Notes under the pieces: model-generated
What the model was told of the DNA's origin: nothing
What the model saw: the letters and a program-made list of their open reading frames with translations, nothing else
Database searches by the model: none
Shown here: one piece after another, positions 1-5,607 of the stretch
How positions within the stretch are numbered: the first letter of the stretch is position 1
How the letters are laid out: each line of letters begins with the position of its first letter
Position numbers and translations under genes: made by a program
From: an uncultured Lachnospiraceae bacterium
GTDB lineage: Bacteria; Bacillota; Clostridia; Lachnospirales; Lachnospiraceae
Length of the DNA: 7,947 bases
Direction: 5' to 3'
NCBI GenBank assembly: GCA_946538445.1
Contig: CAMNGO010000088.1
Coordinates: forward strand, 1 to 7,947

Positions 1-441
1 ATTCTCGGTGGTAGCTCCGATCAGGATGACGGTCCCGTCCTCCACAAACGGAAGCAGATAGTCCTGCTGGGCCTTGTTAAAGCGATGGATCTCATCGATA
101 AACAGGATGGTCTTCTTTCCGTACATGCCATAGGTATCTTTGGCCTGGGCCACAGCCTGTTCCATGTCTTTCTTGCCGGAAGTGGTAGCATTCATCTGGA
201 CAAAACTGGCGCTGGTGGTATTGGCAATCACCTTGGCAAGCGTGGTCTTGCCGGTCCCGGGAGGCCCGTAAAAAATCAGGGAGCTGATCTGGTCGGCTTT
301 GATTGCACGATAAAGAAGGCGGTTTTTACCGATGATATGCTGTTGACCCACCACCTCATCCAGGACTTTGGGCCGCATCCGCATGGCCAGAGGCGATTCT
401 GTTTTTTTCCGTTCCATACTCATATATTCAAACAAATCCAT
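1..441 (-). CDS. rarA: RarA/MgsA replication-associated recombination ATPase, N-terminal part (cut by window edge)
   Basis: RarA (MgsA, WHIP family) is a cytoplasmic AAA+ ATPase related to clamp-loader subunits and RuvB, acting at stalled replication forks and in recombination. The window holds the first 147 residues. Walker A is GPPGTGKTT at residues 59-67 with Lys65. Walker B is TILFIDEIHRFN at 111-122 with Asp116 and Glu117. The sensor-1 stretch IGATTEN sits at 141-147, where the window ends. The N-terminal RMRPKVLDEVVGQ segment (21-33) is the usual family opening. Start is the ATG at 441-439, preceded by AGAAGG at a good distance. That site touches the stop codon of the phosphatase gene upstream, so the two genes are probably translationally coupled. 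The frame runs open to base 1. About two thirds of a typical RarA lies outside the window. The family call is secure from the motifs alone. Confidence 0.95.
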   Translation of the reverse strand, partial: MDLFEYMSMERKKTESPLAMRMRPKVLDEVVGQQHIIGKNRLLYRAIKADQISSLIFYGPPGTGKTTLAKVIANTTSASFVQMNATTSGKKDMEQAVAQAKDTYGMYGKKTILFIDEIHRFNKAQQDYLLPFVEDGTVILIGATTEN

Positions 442-454
442 GGTTGCACCTTCT

Positions 455-1063
455 TTAATCTCTATAGCTGTTCTGTGTCACACTCTGATTCAGTTTTCGG
501 AGGATGGCATACCCGTCTTCCAGATCCACCATACTGTAACATCCCTGTTCAAAGACAAAGTTCCAATATCCCTCCAGAGGCAGGCCAAGCAGGGATGCCA
601 GGATGTGTCCCAAAGTCCCCTTGTGGGCTACCACCAGCATCAGTCCCGGTTCCTCCGGGAGGGAATGAACCCATTCGTCCACCCTTTCTCTGACCTGTAG
701 AAAGCTTTCTCCTCCGGGTATCTGATAATGGGAGAAGTCGTCATTCCATCGTCTCATTTCCTCAGGATGGTCCTCGCACAATTCCCGGTATGTCTTCCCC
801 TCAAAGATGCCGAAATCCTGTTCTTTAAGGCGTTCCTCCATCTCAAAGGAATCCTTCATGTGACCTGCAGCCAGGAGAGCCGTCTCCATGGCTCTGGACA
901 GGGGGCTCACTACCACCCGGTCCCAGGCTGTATCTTGAAAATGACTTCCAAGCAAAGCAGCCTGCTTCCTGCCCTTATCCGTGAGAGGAGCATCTGTGAT
1001 TCCGTAATAGCACCCTTTTACGTTCATTTCCGTCTCTCCGTGACGTATCAAATATATCCGCAT
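455..1063 (-). CDS. Histidine phosphatase family protein (phosphoglycerate mutase/CobC-like)
   Basis: This is a 202-residue, complete member of the histidine phosphatase (branch 1) superfamily, which removes phosphate through a phosphohistidine intermediate. The signature RHGET is at residues 7-11 with the nucleophile His8, followed by Asn14. The second phosphate-pocket arginine is in SPLSRAMET (Arg57). The likely acid/base Glu81 is in LKEQDFGIFEG, and the second histidine, His147, is in VVAHKGTLGHI. Length and layout fit alpha-ribazole phosphatase (CobC) or GpmB-like enzymes. No cobalamin genes are nearby, so the substrate cannot be assigned. Start is the ATG at 1063-1061, with AGGAGA upstream. 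It is the first gene of an operon with rarA, whose start is 13 bases beyond its stop. The C-terminal 15 residues (QSVTQNSYRD end) look like an unconserved tail. Family is certain, specific function is not. Confidence 0.93.
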   Translation of the reverse strand: MRIYLIRHGETEMNVKGCYYGITDAPLTDKGRKQAALLGSHFQDTAWDRVVVSPLSRAMETALLAAGHMKDSFEMEERLKEQDFGIFEGKTYRELCEDHPEEMRRWNDDFSHYQIPGGESFLQVRERVDEWVHSLPEEPGLMLVVAHKGTLGHILASLLGLPLEGYWNFVFEQGCYSMVDLEDGYAILRKLNQSVTQNSYRD

Positions 1064-1106
1064 CTTATCTTCTCCTGCAAGGCAAAATGTATTAATCGTA
1101 AACTAT

Positions 1107-1135
1107 AGTATAACAAGACATTGGAAGGTCTGCAA
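1107..1135 (-). promoter_or_regulatory. Predicted sigma-A promoter (extended -10) of phosphatase-rarA operon
   Basis: On the minus strand a TATACT -10 box (1112-1107) is preceded by TGT, giving an extended -10 motif. A poor -35, TTGCAG (1135-1130), lies 17 bases upstream. Transcription would begin near 1099, about 36 bases before the phosphatase start. The -35 lies inside the hairpin at 1121-1151. The extended -10 would compensate for the weak -35. Predicted by eye only. Confidence 0.5.
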
Positions 1136-1151
1136 GTAGCAAGCCTTCCAA
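1121..1151 (-). terminator. Hairpin after the DUF5688 gene, probable weak intrinsic terminator
   Basis: TTGGAAGG pairs perfectly with CCTTCCAA, and the stem continues through a G-T pair and one mismatch to a further TGC/GCA closing a five-base loop. It begins 44 bases past the DUF5688 stop. On the minus strand it is followed by TGTCTTGTTAT, a discontinuous U tract, so termination may be incomplete and some read-through into the phosphatase-rarA operon is possible. The stem is plain in the sequence. Its role is inferred. Confidence 0.5.
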
Positions 1152-1195
1152 TCTCCTTCTCTTTATATTCACTTGTATGTTTCTTCCTTGGTTTC

Positions 1196-2113
1196 TCAGG
1201 GATTATCTTTCACATACTCATGGTGGTAGATCAGTTTGTGCATATCACAATCGTAATAGTAAACAGAATCCGACAATACCTCATCCTCGCTTACCACCGT
1301 CTCATTGACCTCCCGGACCATAGAGCACAATATCCGCGGGTCGTATCCATCCCGTTCCGGCACCAGGATTACTTCATGGATACTGCTGGGCATAACATAG
1401 AAGTTTCCTCCTGTCTTACTCCCGAATTCCTCCAGGATGTCCTGATAGAGTAAAACCACTGCACCGAAAAGCATAAATTGATTCGTCGCCACGTACATAT
1501 CCGGCTCCTCCTCGGTATCTTCCTCATCCCCTTCCTCCAGCAACTGATACATGGGATAGATGGCCGGCGGAAAGAGCTTCCTGCTGTTTCTGTCTGCATC
1601 CAGCAACAGTTCTTCCTGACTCACTCCCCACTCCTCCATCTGATCATTGCTGACCAGGGCCGATGTCACGGTGGTCTCATCGAAGCTTACCAGACTGCGG
1701 AAAGTCAGTGCCAGATCATGAACCCGGATATGGGGACAGTCCTGAAGCAGCTCCGCATTTTTTTCATAATTGATCAGACGGTATATGATGGAATCTTTCA
1801 TATGATCATAATCATACAGTTTATCCAGGTCGATATGTCCTGCGTTTTCTTCCGCCTTCTCGTAGTGGTCTCTGATGACAGGGATCATGGGAGCGGGATC
1901 TCCTGCTCCCTTCTCCAGATAGTTGTCATAAAAGGTCTCAAGGTAGAAAGTGGGCGTGGCAGGAATGTCTTTCTTGGGGAACAATAAGGCAGTCAATTCC
2001 ATCCCGTTATTTTTCTTCACTTTTCGTATCTCAAGTTCCCGGTCCTCCCACCATCCGGTTCTGATATGTTCTCTTATGTAATCCACGAATTCTGAAAATG
2101 ATAAGCTGTACAT
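1196..2113 (-). CDS. DUF5688 family protein, function unknown
   Basis: This is a 305-residue cytoplasmic protein with no signal peptide or membrane segment. I recognise it as resembling the DUF5688 family, which is common in Lachnospiraceae and related Clostridia and has no established function. Recognisable family-like segments are the N-terminal SFSEFVDYIREHI, a central MYVATNQFMLFGAVVLLY (206-223), and MPSSIHEVILVP (241-252). It is very acidic around residues 193-205 (Glu/Asp run), probably a flexible linker between an N-terminal helical half and the C-terminal part. The start ATG at 2113-2111 follows AGGAAAGGAG, with the GGAAAGG part at usable spacing. It is monocistronic: a divergent gene lies upstream and a hairpin follows it. 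Members of this family are often found in several copies per genome and in accessory regions. No catalytic motif is visible, so no activity is proposed. Confidence 0.82.
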   Translation of the reverse strand: MYSLSFSEFVDYIREHIRTGWWEDRELEIRKVKKNNGMELTALLFPKKDIPATPTFYLETFYDNYLEKGAGDPAPMIPVIRDHYEKAEENAGHIDLDKLYDYDHMKDSIIYRLINYEKNAELLQDCPHIRVHDLALTFRSLVSFDETTVTSALVSNDQMEEWGVSQEELLLDADRNSRKLFPPAIYPMYQLLEEGDEEDTEEEPDMYVATNQFMLFGAVVLLYQDILEEFGSKTGGNFYVMPSSIHEVILVPERDGYDPRILCSMVREVNETVVSEDEVLSDSVYYYDCDMHKLIYHHEYVKDNP

Positions 2114-2148
2114 ACACTCCTTTCCTGGGACAAATAAAATGATAATTT

Positions 2149-2177
2149 ACTATATCATTAATTGGAAATTTTTTCCA
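2149..2177 (-). promoter_or_regulatory. Candidate promoter of the DUF5688 gene
   Basis: On the minus strand, TGGAAA (2177-2172) and TATAGT (2154-2149) are separated by 17 bases and lie about 35 bases upstream of the DUF5688 start. The -10 matches five of six consensus positions and the -35 four. The -35 coincides with one arm of the small palindrome at 2163-2177. Confidence 0.4.
2163..2177. repeat. Small palindrome between two divergent promoters
   Basis: TGGAAA-TTT-TTTCCA is a perfect six-base inverted repeat with a three-base centre. It overlaps the predicted -35 of the DUF5688 gene and ends 17 bases before the -35 of the ribonuclease gene. It could be an operator for a dimeric repressor serving both promoters, or a chance palindrome in AT-rich DNA. 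Confidence 0.3.
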
Positions 2178-2194
2178 GTATTATTTTCATATTC

Positions 2195-2223
2195 TTGACC
2201 CCTTTTTTGCCTTTTGATATACT
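2195..2223 (+). promoter_or_regulatory. Near-consensus sigma-A promoter of the barnase-like gene
   Basis: TTGACC (2195-2200) and TATACT (2218-2223) are separated by exactly 17 bases, each one mismatch from consensus. Transcription would start near 2230, leaving a leader of about 55 bases ending in AAGGAG (2273-2278), seven bases before the ATG. This predicts a strong, probably housekeeping-driven promoter. Confidence 0.75.
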
Positions 2224-2285
2224 AGATGTGGAATTCAATCGAATTATGATATCCGAGAATCTTTCATATTATAAGGAGACCGTCT

Positions 2286-2873
2286 ATGAAATGGAACAAG
2301 TGCTTTTTTGCTGTTCTGCTATGTATTCTACTTACAGCAAGCAGTATATTAGCCGGATGCAGAGCCAAACAAAAAAATGACACAAAACCTGACTCATCTA
2401 ACACAGAAGCTGTCTATGATACTTCTACGGAGGATGATTCCTATGAAAGTACCGTCATTCATGAATCCTGGGATGATTATGAAATCACCACCAATGAGAT
2501 TGGTTATGATCCCAATAATGCATACCTGGAAGAAGACGGATATTACACTTCCGAAGAGGATGTTGCTACCTATATAATAGAATACGGTACACTTCCGGAT
2601 AATTTTATCACCAAGAAAGAAGCACGATCACTTGGCTGGAGCGGCGGCGGACTTGATGACTACGCAGAAGACTGTTCCATCGGCGGAGATTATTTCGGAA
2701 ACTACGAAGGTCTCCTTCCGGAGGTGGAGGGCAGAACGTATTACGAGTGTGATATCGATACCATGAATGCAAAAAAACGGGGGGCAAAACGAATCATCTA
2801 CTCCAACGATGGCCAGATTTATTACACGGACGATCATTACGAAAGCTTCACTCTGATCTACGGAACAGATTAG
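2286..2873 (+). CDS. Barnase-type guanyl-preferring ribonuclease, predicted lipoprotein
   Basis: This 195-residue protein has a lipoprotein signal (hydrophobic residues 7-23, lipobox LAGC with Cys25), a Ser/Thr/Asp/Glu-rich linker (about 26-85), and a C-terminal ribonuclease domain (about 88-195) in the N1/T1/barnase family. That domain follows Bacillus barnase closely: LPDNFITKKEA, LGW, SIGGDYF, EGLLP, GRTYYECDI and DDHYESFT. Mapped to barnase, the general base Glu73 is Glu154, general acid His102 is His184, Arg87 is Arg169, Arg83 is Arg165 and Lys27 is Lys110. All catalytic residues are present, so an active RNA-cleaving enzyme (2',3'-cyclic phosphate intermediate) is expected outside the cytoplasm, anchored to the membrane. 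Barnase Arg59 is replaced by Tyr140. Start is fixed by AAGGAG seven bases upstream and by the signal peptide. It stands alone between a strong promoter and a bidirectional terminator, and no barstar-like gene is visible. Confidence 0.93.
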   Translation: MKWNKCFFAVLLCILLTASSILAGCRAKQKNDTKPDSSNTEAVYDTSTEDDSYESTVIHESWDDYEITTNEIGYDPNNAYLEEDGYYTSEEDVATYIIEYGTLPDNFITKKEARSLGWSGGGLDDYAEDCSIGGDYFGNYEGLLPEVEGRTYYECDIDTMNAKKRGAKRIIYSNDGQIYYTDDHYESFTLIYGTD

Positions 2874-2884
2874 ATTCAGACCGG

Positions 2885-2915
2885 TTAAGTTAATTTAAGT
2901 TAATAATGTTAATAA
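2885..2915 (+). repeat. Short AT-rich direct repeats after the ribonuclease gene
   Basis: TTAAGTTAA occurs at 2885-2893 and again at 2895-2903, and GTTAATAA at 2899-2906 and 2908-2915. The GTTAAT core therefore recurs about every ten bases, near one helical turn. It lies between the stop codon and the terminator. No function can be claimed. Confidence 0.45.
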
Positions 2916-2920
2916 CAAAG

Positions 2921-2969
2921 AAAAAAGTTGTGATATTTACTAAAATAACTTAGTTATCACAACTTTTTT
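2921..2969. terminator. Bidirectional intrinsic terminator between convergent genes
   Basis: AAAAAAGTTGTGAT (2921-2934) is perfectly complementary to 2956-2969. The stem extends through one more pair, a three-base bulge and an ACTAA/TTAGT inner stem with a six-base loop. The A run on the left arm and T run on the right arm give a U tract in either direction, so it can end both the ribonuclease transcript (plus) and the alpha-glucosidase transcript (minus, 32 bases past its stop). Confidence 0.88.
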
Positions 2970-3000
2970 GTGTCTCAAAGATATTTTCAAGAAAGGCAGA

Positions 3001-4662
3001 TCAAGGAAGATGCTTACACAGAATCACAGACTGCCTGGGCAATAAAGTCAGTCTGTCTTTCTCAAGGCAAAGTTTTTCCCCGGTGTGCCAGCTGTCATCG
3101 CCACATCCCTCCGGCAACTCTATCTCCAGGCTCTCATCTGCAAAGCTGAACCAGCAGTATAATCTGCAATCCTCATATTCCCTGAGGTATGCGATCATCT
3201 TGTCATGGCTTTTCATAGGGGCAATGCTGCCATACTTAAGACAATCACTCCATTTGCCATGTTGTCGGAAAGCAATCAGTTTTTTATAAAAAGACAGAAT
3301 ACTCTCCGGATCCTCTTTCTGGGAAGCCACATTGATATCAGGGTACTCCCTGGTCAATTCCAGCCAGGGTTCCCCGGCGGTAAATCCTCCGTACTTCTCC
3401 CCGGTCCAGGGGAAAGGTGTCCTGCCCTGGTCCCTGCTTCTCCGGTTTATCAGGTCCATAACCGTCTTTTCCGGAAGGCCTTGTTCCAGTCCCCTCTGCC
3501 ACATATCATGGCTGGAAAGATCGTCAAATTGATCAATCCTCTCCCTGGAGAAATTGATCATTCCCAACTCCTGTCCCTGATAGATAAAAGGTACACCGCG
3601 AAGGAAAAAATACATGGCTCCCAGGGTTTTTACCGCTTCCGGATCCTGTGCATGGTCCCCCAGATATTTGGAAGCAGCCCTTGGCTGATCATGGTTCTCG
3701 ATAAATGTCCCGCACCATCCATAAGGCTGGATCTTCATCTGATAATTCATCAGCCTATCATTCCATTCCCGAATCGTCCAATCGGTGGGATGCAGCCAGT
3801 CTCCTTCATAATCCAGATCCGCTGCCTCAAAGTCAAACATGAGATCAAAGTACCCCTGATCTCCGATATAATCTTTAAAATGTTCTTCTTTTACACCATA
3901 GGCCTCCGCTACAGTGAGACAGGGTTTGTAATCAAAGCCTTCCTCCTTTAACTCTCCAAGAAATGCTCCGATACCATCCACATCATAGCCGAAACCTGTA
4001 AGGCTTGCCCTGCCGTCCACACCGTCCGGTTCCGGTTGAATGGCATAATCTTCTTTTTTCAGGAAAGTGATAGCGTCCACACGGAATCCTGCTACGCCCT
4101 TATCCAGCCACCACCGGACGATGGAGATTACCTCTTTGCGGAGGGAAGGATTCTCCCAGTTAAGATCCGGCTGTTTCCTGTGGAAGGTATGGTAATAGTA
4201 TTCCTCTTTCCCGGGGACTTTCTCCCACACTGTCCCCCCGAAGATAGATCTCCAGTTATTGGGAATATGATCTGATTCTTTAAAGATATAATAATCATGA
4301 TAGAAAGGGTCGGTCAGGGCTTTACGGAACCATTCGTGTTCGTCGGAGCTGTGATTGACCACCAGATCCAACATGATCTTGATCCCCCTGTCCCCTGCTT
4401 CCCGGATCAGCCTGTCCATATCTTCCATACTTCCAAACTCAGCTGCGATCTTTCGGTAGTCAGAGACGTCATATCCGTTATCGACCATGGGAGACTGAAA
4501 ACAAGGGGACAGCCAGATCATGGTAATCCCCAGTTCCTTCAGATAATCCAGCTTCCCGGTTATGCCCGCAAGATCACCGATTCCGTCCCCATCACTATCA
4601 TAAAAACTCTTGGGGTAGATCTGATATATGACTTCTGAAATCCACCAAGGTGCATTTTTCAT
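3001..4662 (-). CDS. GH13 alpha-glucosidase (MalL / oligo-1,6-glucosidase-like)
   Basis: This 553-residue enzyme of the GH13 oligo-1,6-glucosidase group releases glucose from the non-reducing end of short alpha-glucans in the cytoplasm. There is no signal peptide. The calcium loop DSDGDGIGD is at 22-30. The conserved regions are DLVVNH (99-104), QPDLNWENP (164-172), GFRVDAI (192-198) with nucleophile Asp196, VAEAY (251-255) with acid/base Glu253, and FIENHDQPR (320-328) with Asp325. GVPFIYQGQELGM (356-368) closes the barrel, and a beta-sandwich C domain fills roughly the last 85 residues. Length matches MalL-type enzymes. Ala197 after the nucleophile, where isomaltases usually have Val, leans towards alpha-1,4 (maltose-type) substrates. 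Dextran glucosidase and trehalose-6-phosphate hydrolase are related alternatives. The start follows GAGGAA at seven bases. Only 27 bases separate it from the terminator-like hairpin upstream. No sugar transporter is visible nearby. Confidence 0.93.
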   Translation of the reverse strand: MKNAPWWISEVIYQIYPKSFYDSDGDGIGDLAGITGKLDYLKELGITMIWLSPCFQSPMVDNGYDVSDYRKIAAEFGSMEDMDRLIREAGDRGIKIMLDLVVNHSSDEHEWFRKALTDPFYHDYYIFKESDHIPNNWRSIFGGTVWEKVPGKEEYYYHTFHRKQPDLNWENPSLRKEVISIVRWWLDKGVAGFRVDAITFLKKEDYAIQPEPDGVDGRASLTGFGYDVDGIGAFLGELKEEGFDYKPCLTVAEAYGVKEEHFKDYIGDQGYFDLMFDFEAADLDYEGDWLHPTDWTIREWNDRLMNYQMKIQPYGWCGTFIENHDQPRAASKYLGDHAQDPEAVKTLGAMYFFLRGVPFIYQGQELGMINFSRERIDQFDDLSSHDMWQRGLEQGLPEKTVMDLINRRSRDQGRTPFPWTGEKYGGFTAGEPWLELTREYPDINVASQKEDPESILSFYKKLIAFRQHGKWSDCLKYGSIAPMKSHDKMIAYLREYEDCRLYCWFSFADESLEIELPEGCGDDSWHTGEKLCLEKDRLTLLPRQSVILCKHLP

Positions 4663-4688
4663 ATATTAATTCCTCATTTCCGGTTTAG

Positions 4689-4740
4689 AAAAAGGCGGGA
4701 AGCCTGATCTGTATTCTTAACAGACCCGGTTTCCCGCCTT
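4689..4740 (-). terminator. Strong intrinsic terminator after eutL, possible attenuator before the glucosidase
   Basis: On the minus strand AAGGCGGGAA (4740-4731) pairs perfectly with TTCCCGCCTT (4701-4692), with a further inner TCTGT/ACAGA stem, and is followed by a U tract of five (4693-4689). It starts 25 bases after the eutL stop and ends 27 bases before the alpha-glucosidase ATG. That leaves no room for a full promoter downstream of it, so glucosidase expression must pass through this hairpin. Confidence 0.85.
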
Positions 4741-4747
4741 CATGGAT

Positions 4748-4776
4748 ATGATTAGTGTCTGAGATTAAACAGTCAA
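4748..4776 (-). promoter_or_regulatory. Candidate glucosidase promoter overlapping the end of eutL
   Basis: On the minus strand TTGACT (4776-4771), within the last codons of eutL, and AATCAT (4753-4748) are separated by 17 bases. They match five and four of six consensus positions. Transcription would start near 4741, right at the base of the terminator hairpin, giving a glucosidase mRNA whose leader begins with that hairpin. Predicted by eye. It may be fortuitous. Confidence 0.35.
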
Positions 4777-5424
4777 CGGATCTCTTCCGCACTGATCAAT
4801 TGCCTGGGCAAAAGCATTCAATGCATTCTTGCATGCGGATTCATTTCCATAAAGGATTGCTTTGGCGCAGTTATCATGATCCGGAGGAGCGATGTATTTT
4901 GCCACCTTCACATCTCCACCCTTCAAGGCCTGGTCAATGGCATACATTGCTTCCACAGGTGGTCCTGCCACATAAGCAACACAATCATTTCCCGTGATTC
5001 CCAGTGTTTCCTGGAAATATTTTCCTGCCGGAGAAACCAGTCCTACAAAGTATTTAAGTCCGCCGTCTCCCTTAAGGTCATAGAGAAATCTCTGTCTTCT
5101 TACATAATCCTCAATACTCTGCATAGCACTTCTGACATCGGCTACCCTCTCACCGGAAATCAGAGCAAATGCTGCGCCACTGTTTGCGCTCCACTTCATA
5201 GCGGAACCACCGTAATAAGTATCACAGCTGATTACTTTAATACGGGTCTTCTTGGTTGCATCATCCACTGCACACTGAAGAATATCCGGATAATCTGTTG
5301 TGATGATGCCCACACTCTGATGTTCCGCCGGAACCTTACACATCTCACGGAATTCTTCCTTCATATTGGCAATGATCTTCTTGCTGGTAATAGCCTGATC
5401 TACAGGTCTTCCTGGATATGACAT
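4765..5424 (-). CDS. eutL: EutL-type bacterial microcompartment shell protein
   Basis: This 219-residue protein has the same length as E. coli EutL and aligns along its whole length with the sequence I recall. Conserved stretches include DDATKKT (54-60), GITGNDCVAYVAGPPVEAMYAID (142-164), KYIAPP (176-181) and SACKNALNAFAQAID (196-210). EutL proteins are tandem two-domain BMC proteins forming trimers that tile the microcompartment shell and carry a gated pore. The first BMC domain covers about 35-110 and the second about 125-210. Start ATG 5424-5422 has an excellent AGGAGGAGG five bases upstream. Unusually it stands alone here: no ammonia-lyase, EutM/EutN-type shell or aldehyde dehydrogenase gene is in the window. 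Residues matching E. coli Asp45 and Glu83, which I recall as ethanolamine-pocket ligands, are Pro46 and Ala84, so the pore ligand may differ. A strong terminator follows. Confidence 0.92.
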   Translation of the reverse strand: MSYPGRPVDQAITSKKIIANMKEEFREMCKVPAEHQSVGIITTDYPDILQCAVDDATKKTRIKVISCDTYYGGSAMKWSANSGAAFALISGERVADVRSAMQSIEDYVRRQRFLYDLKGDGGLKYFVGLVSPAGKYFQETLGITGNDCVAYVAGPPVEAMYAIDQALKGGDVKVAKYIAPPDHDNCAKAILYGNESACKNALNAFAQAIDQCGRDPLTV

Positions 5425-5471
5425 AAGTACCTCCTCCTCATTATCAAAAATCGCCGGTTATATATACTGAT

Positions 5472-5500
5472 ATTTTATACTTACACAATATAGAAAGCAA
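5472..5500 (-). promoter_or_regulatory. Candidate promoter of eutL
   Basis: On the minus strand TTGCTT (5500-5495) and TAAAAT (5477-5472) lie 17 bases apart in the 183-base AT-rich divergent region between eutL and the sensor gene. The predicted start near 5465 leaves a leader of about 40 bases. Several other TATA-like hexamers nearby make the exact choice uncertain. For the divergent sensor gene no convincing -35/-10 pair was found (TAAAAT at 5550-5555 lacks a good -35). Confidence 0.4.
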
Positions 5501-5607
5501 GGTATTTTACTGTCTTAATCAGGTATCTTTTATTATTCTTCCTAATTTATAAAATATCTGTTAAAATTAAAGTATACCAGTGACATGCATCTATATGGAG
5601 TCCAAAT

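Noticed and set aside
85..693. 202-codon plus-strand frame opposite rarA and the phosphatase gene
   Set aside because: It lies antisense across two genes with full family motifs, its protein has no recognisable domain, and it spans the junction between them.
1196..2113. DUF5688 gene as the barstar-like antidote of the ribonuclease
   Set aside because: At 305 residues it is over three times barstar length, is divergently transcribed, and shows no barstar-like motif.
2885..2915. Phased GTTAAT repeats as a CRISPR or iteron array
   Set aside because: Units are under ten bases, only three copies, no spacers and no replication gene near. Simple AT-rich repetition is enough to explain them.
3205..3951. 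248-codon plus-strand frame within the alpha-glucosidase
   Set aside because: The opposite strand carries an intact GH13 enzyme through this stretch. The antisense protein has no domain.
4663..4764. Riboswitch or LicT/BglG-type antiterminator leader before the glucosidase
   Set aside because: Only a simple hairpin with a U tract is visible. No overlapping alternative stem or RAT-like sequence was found in this short stretch.
4876..5421. 181-codon plus-strand frame opposite eutL
   Set aside because: Antisense to a full-length EutL that aligns from end to end with its family.
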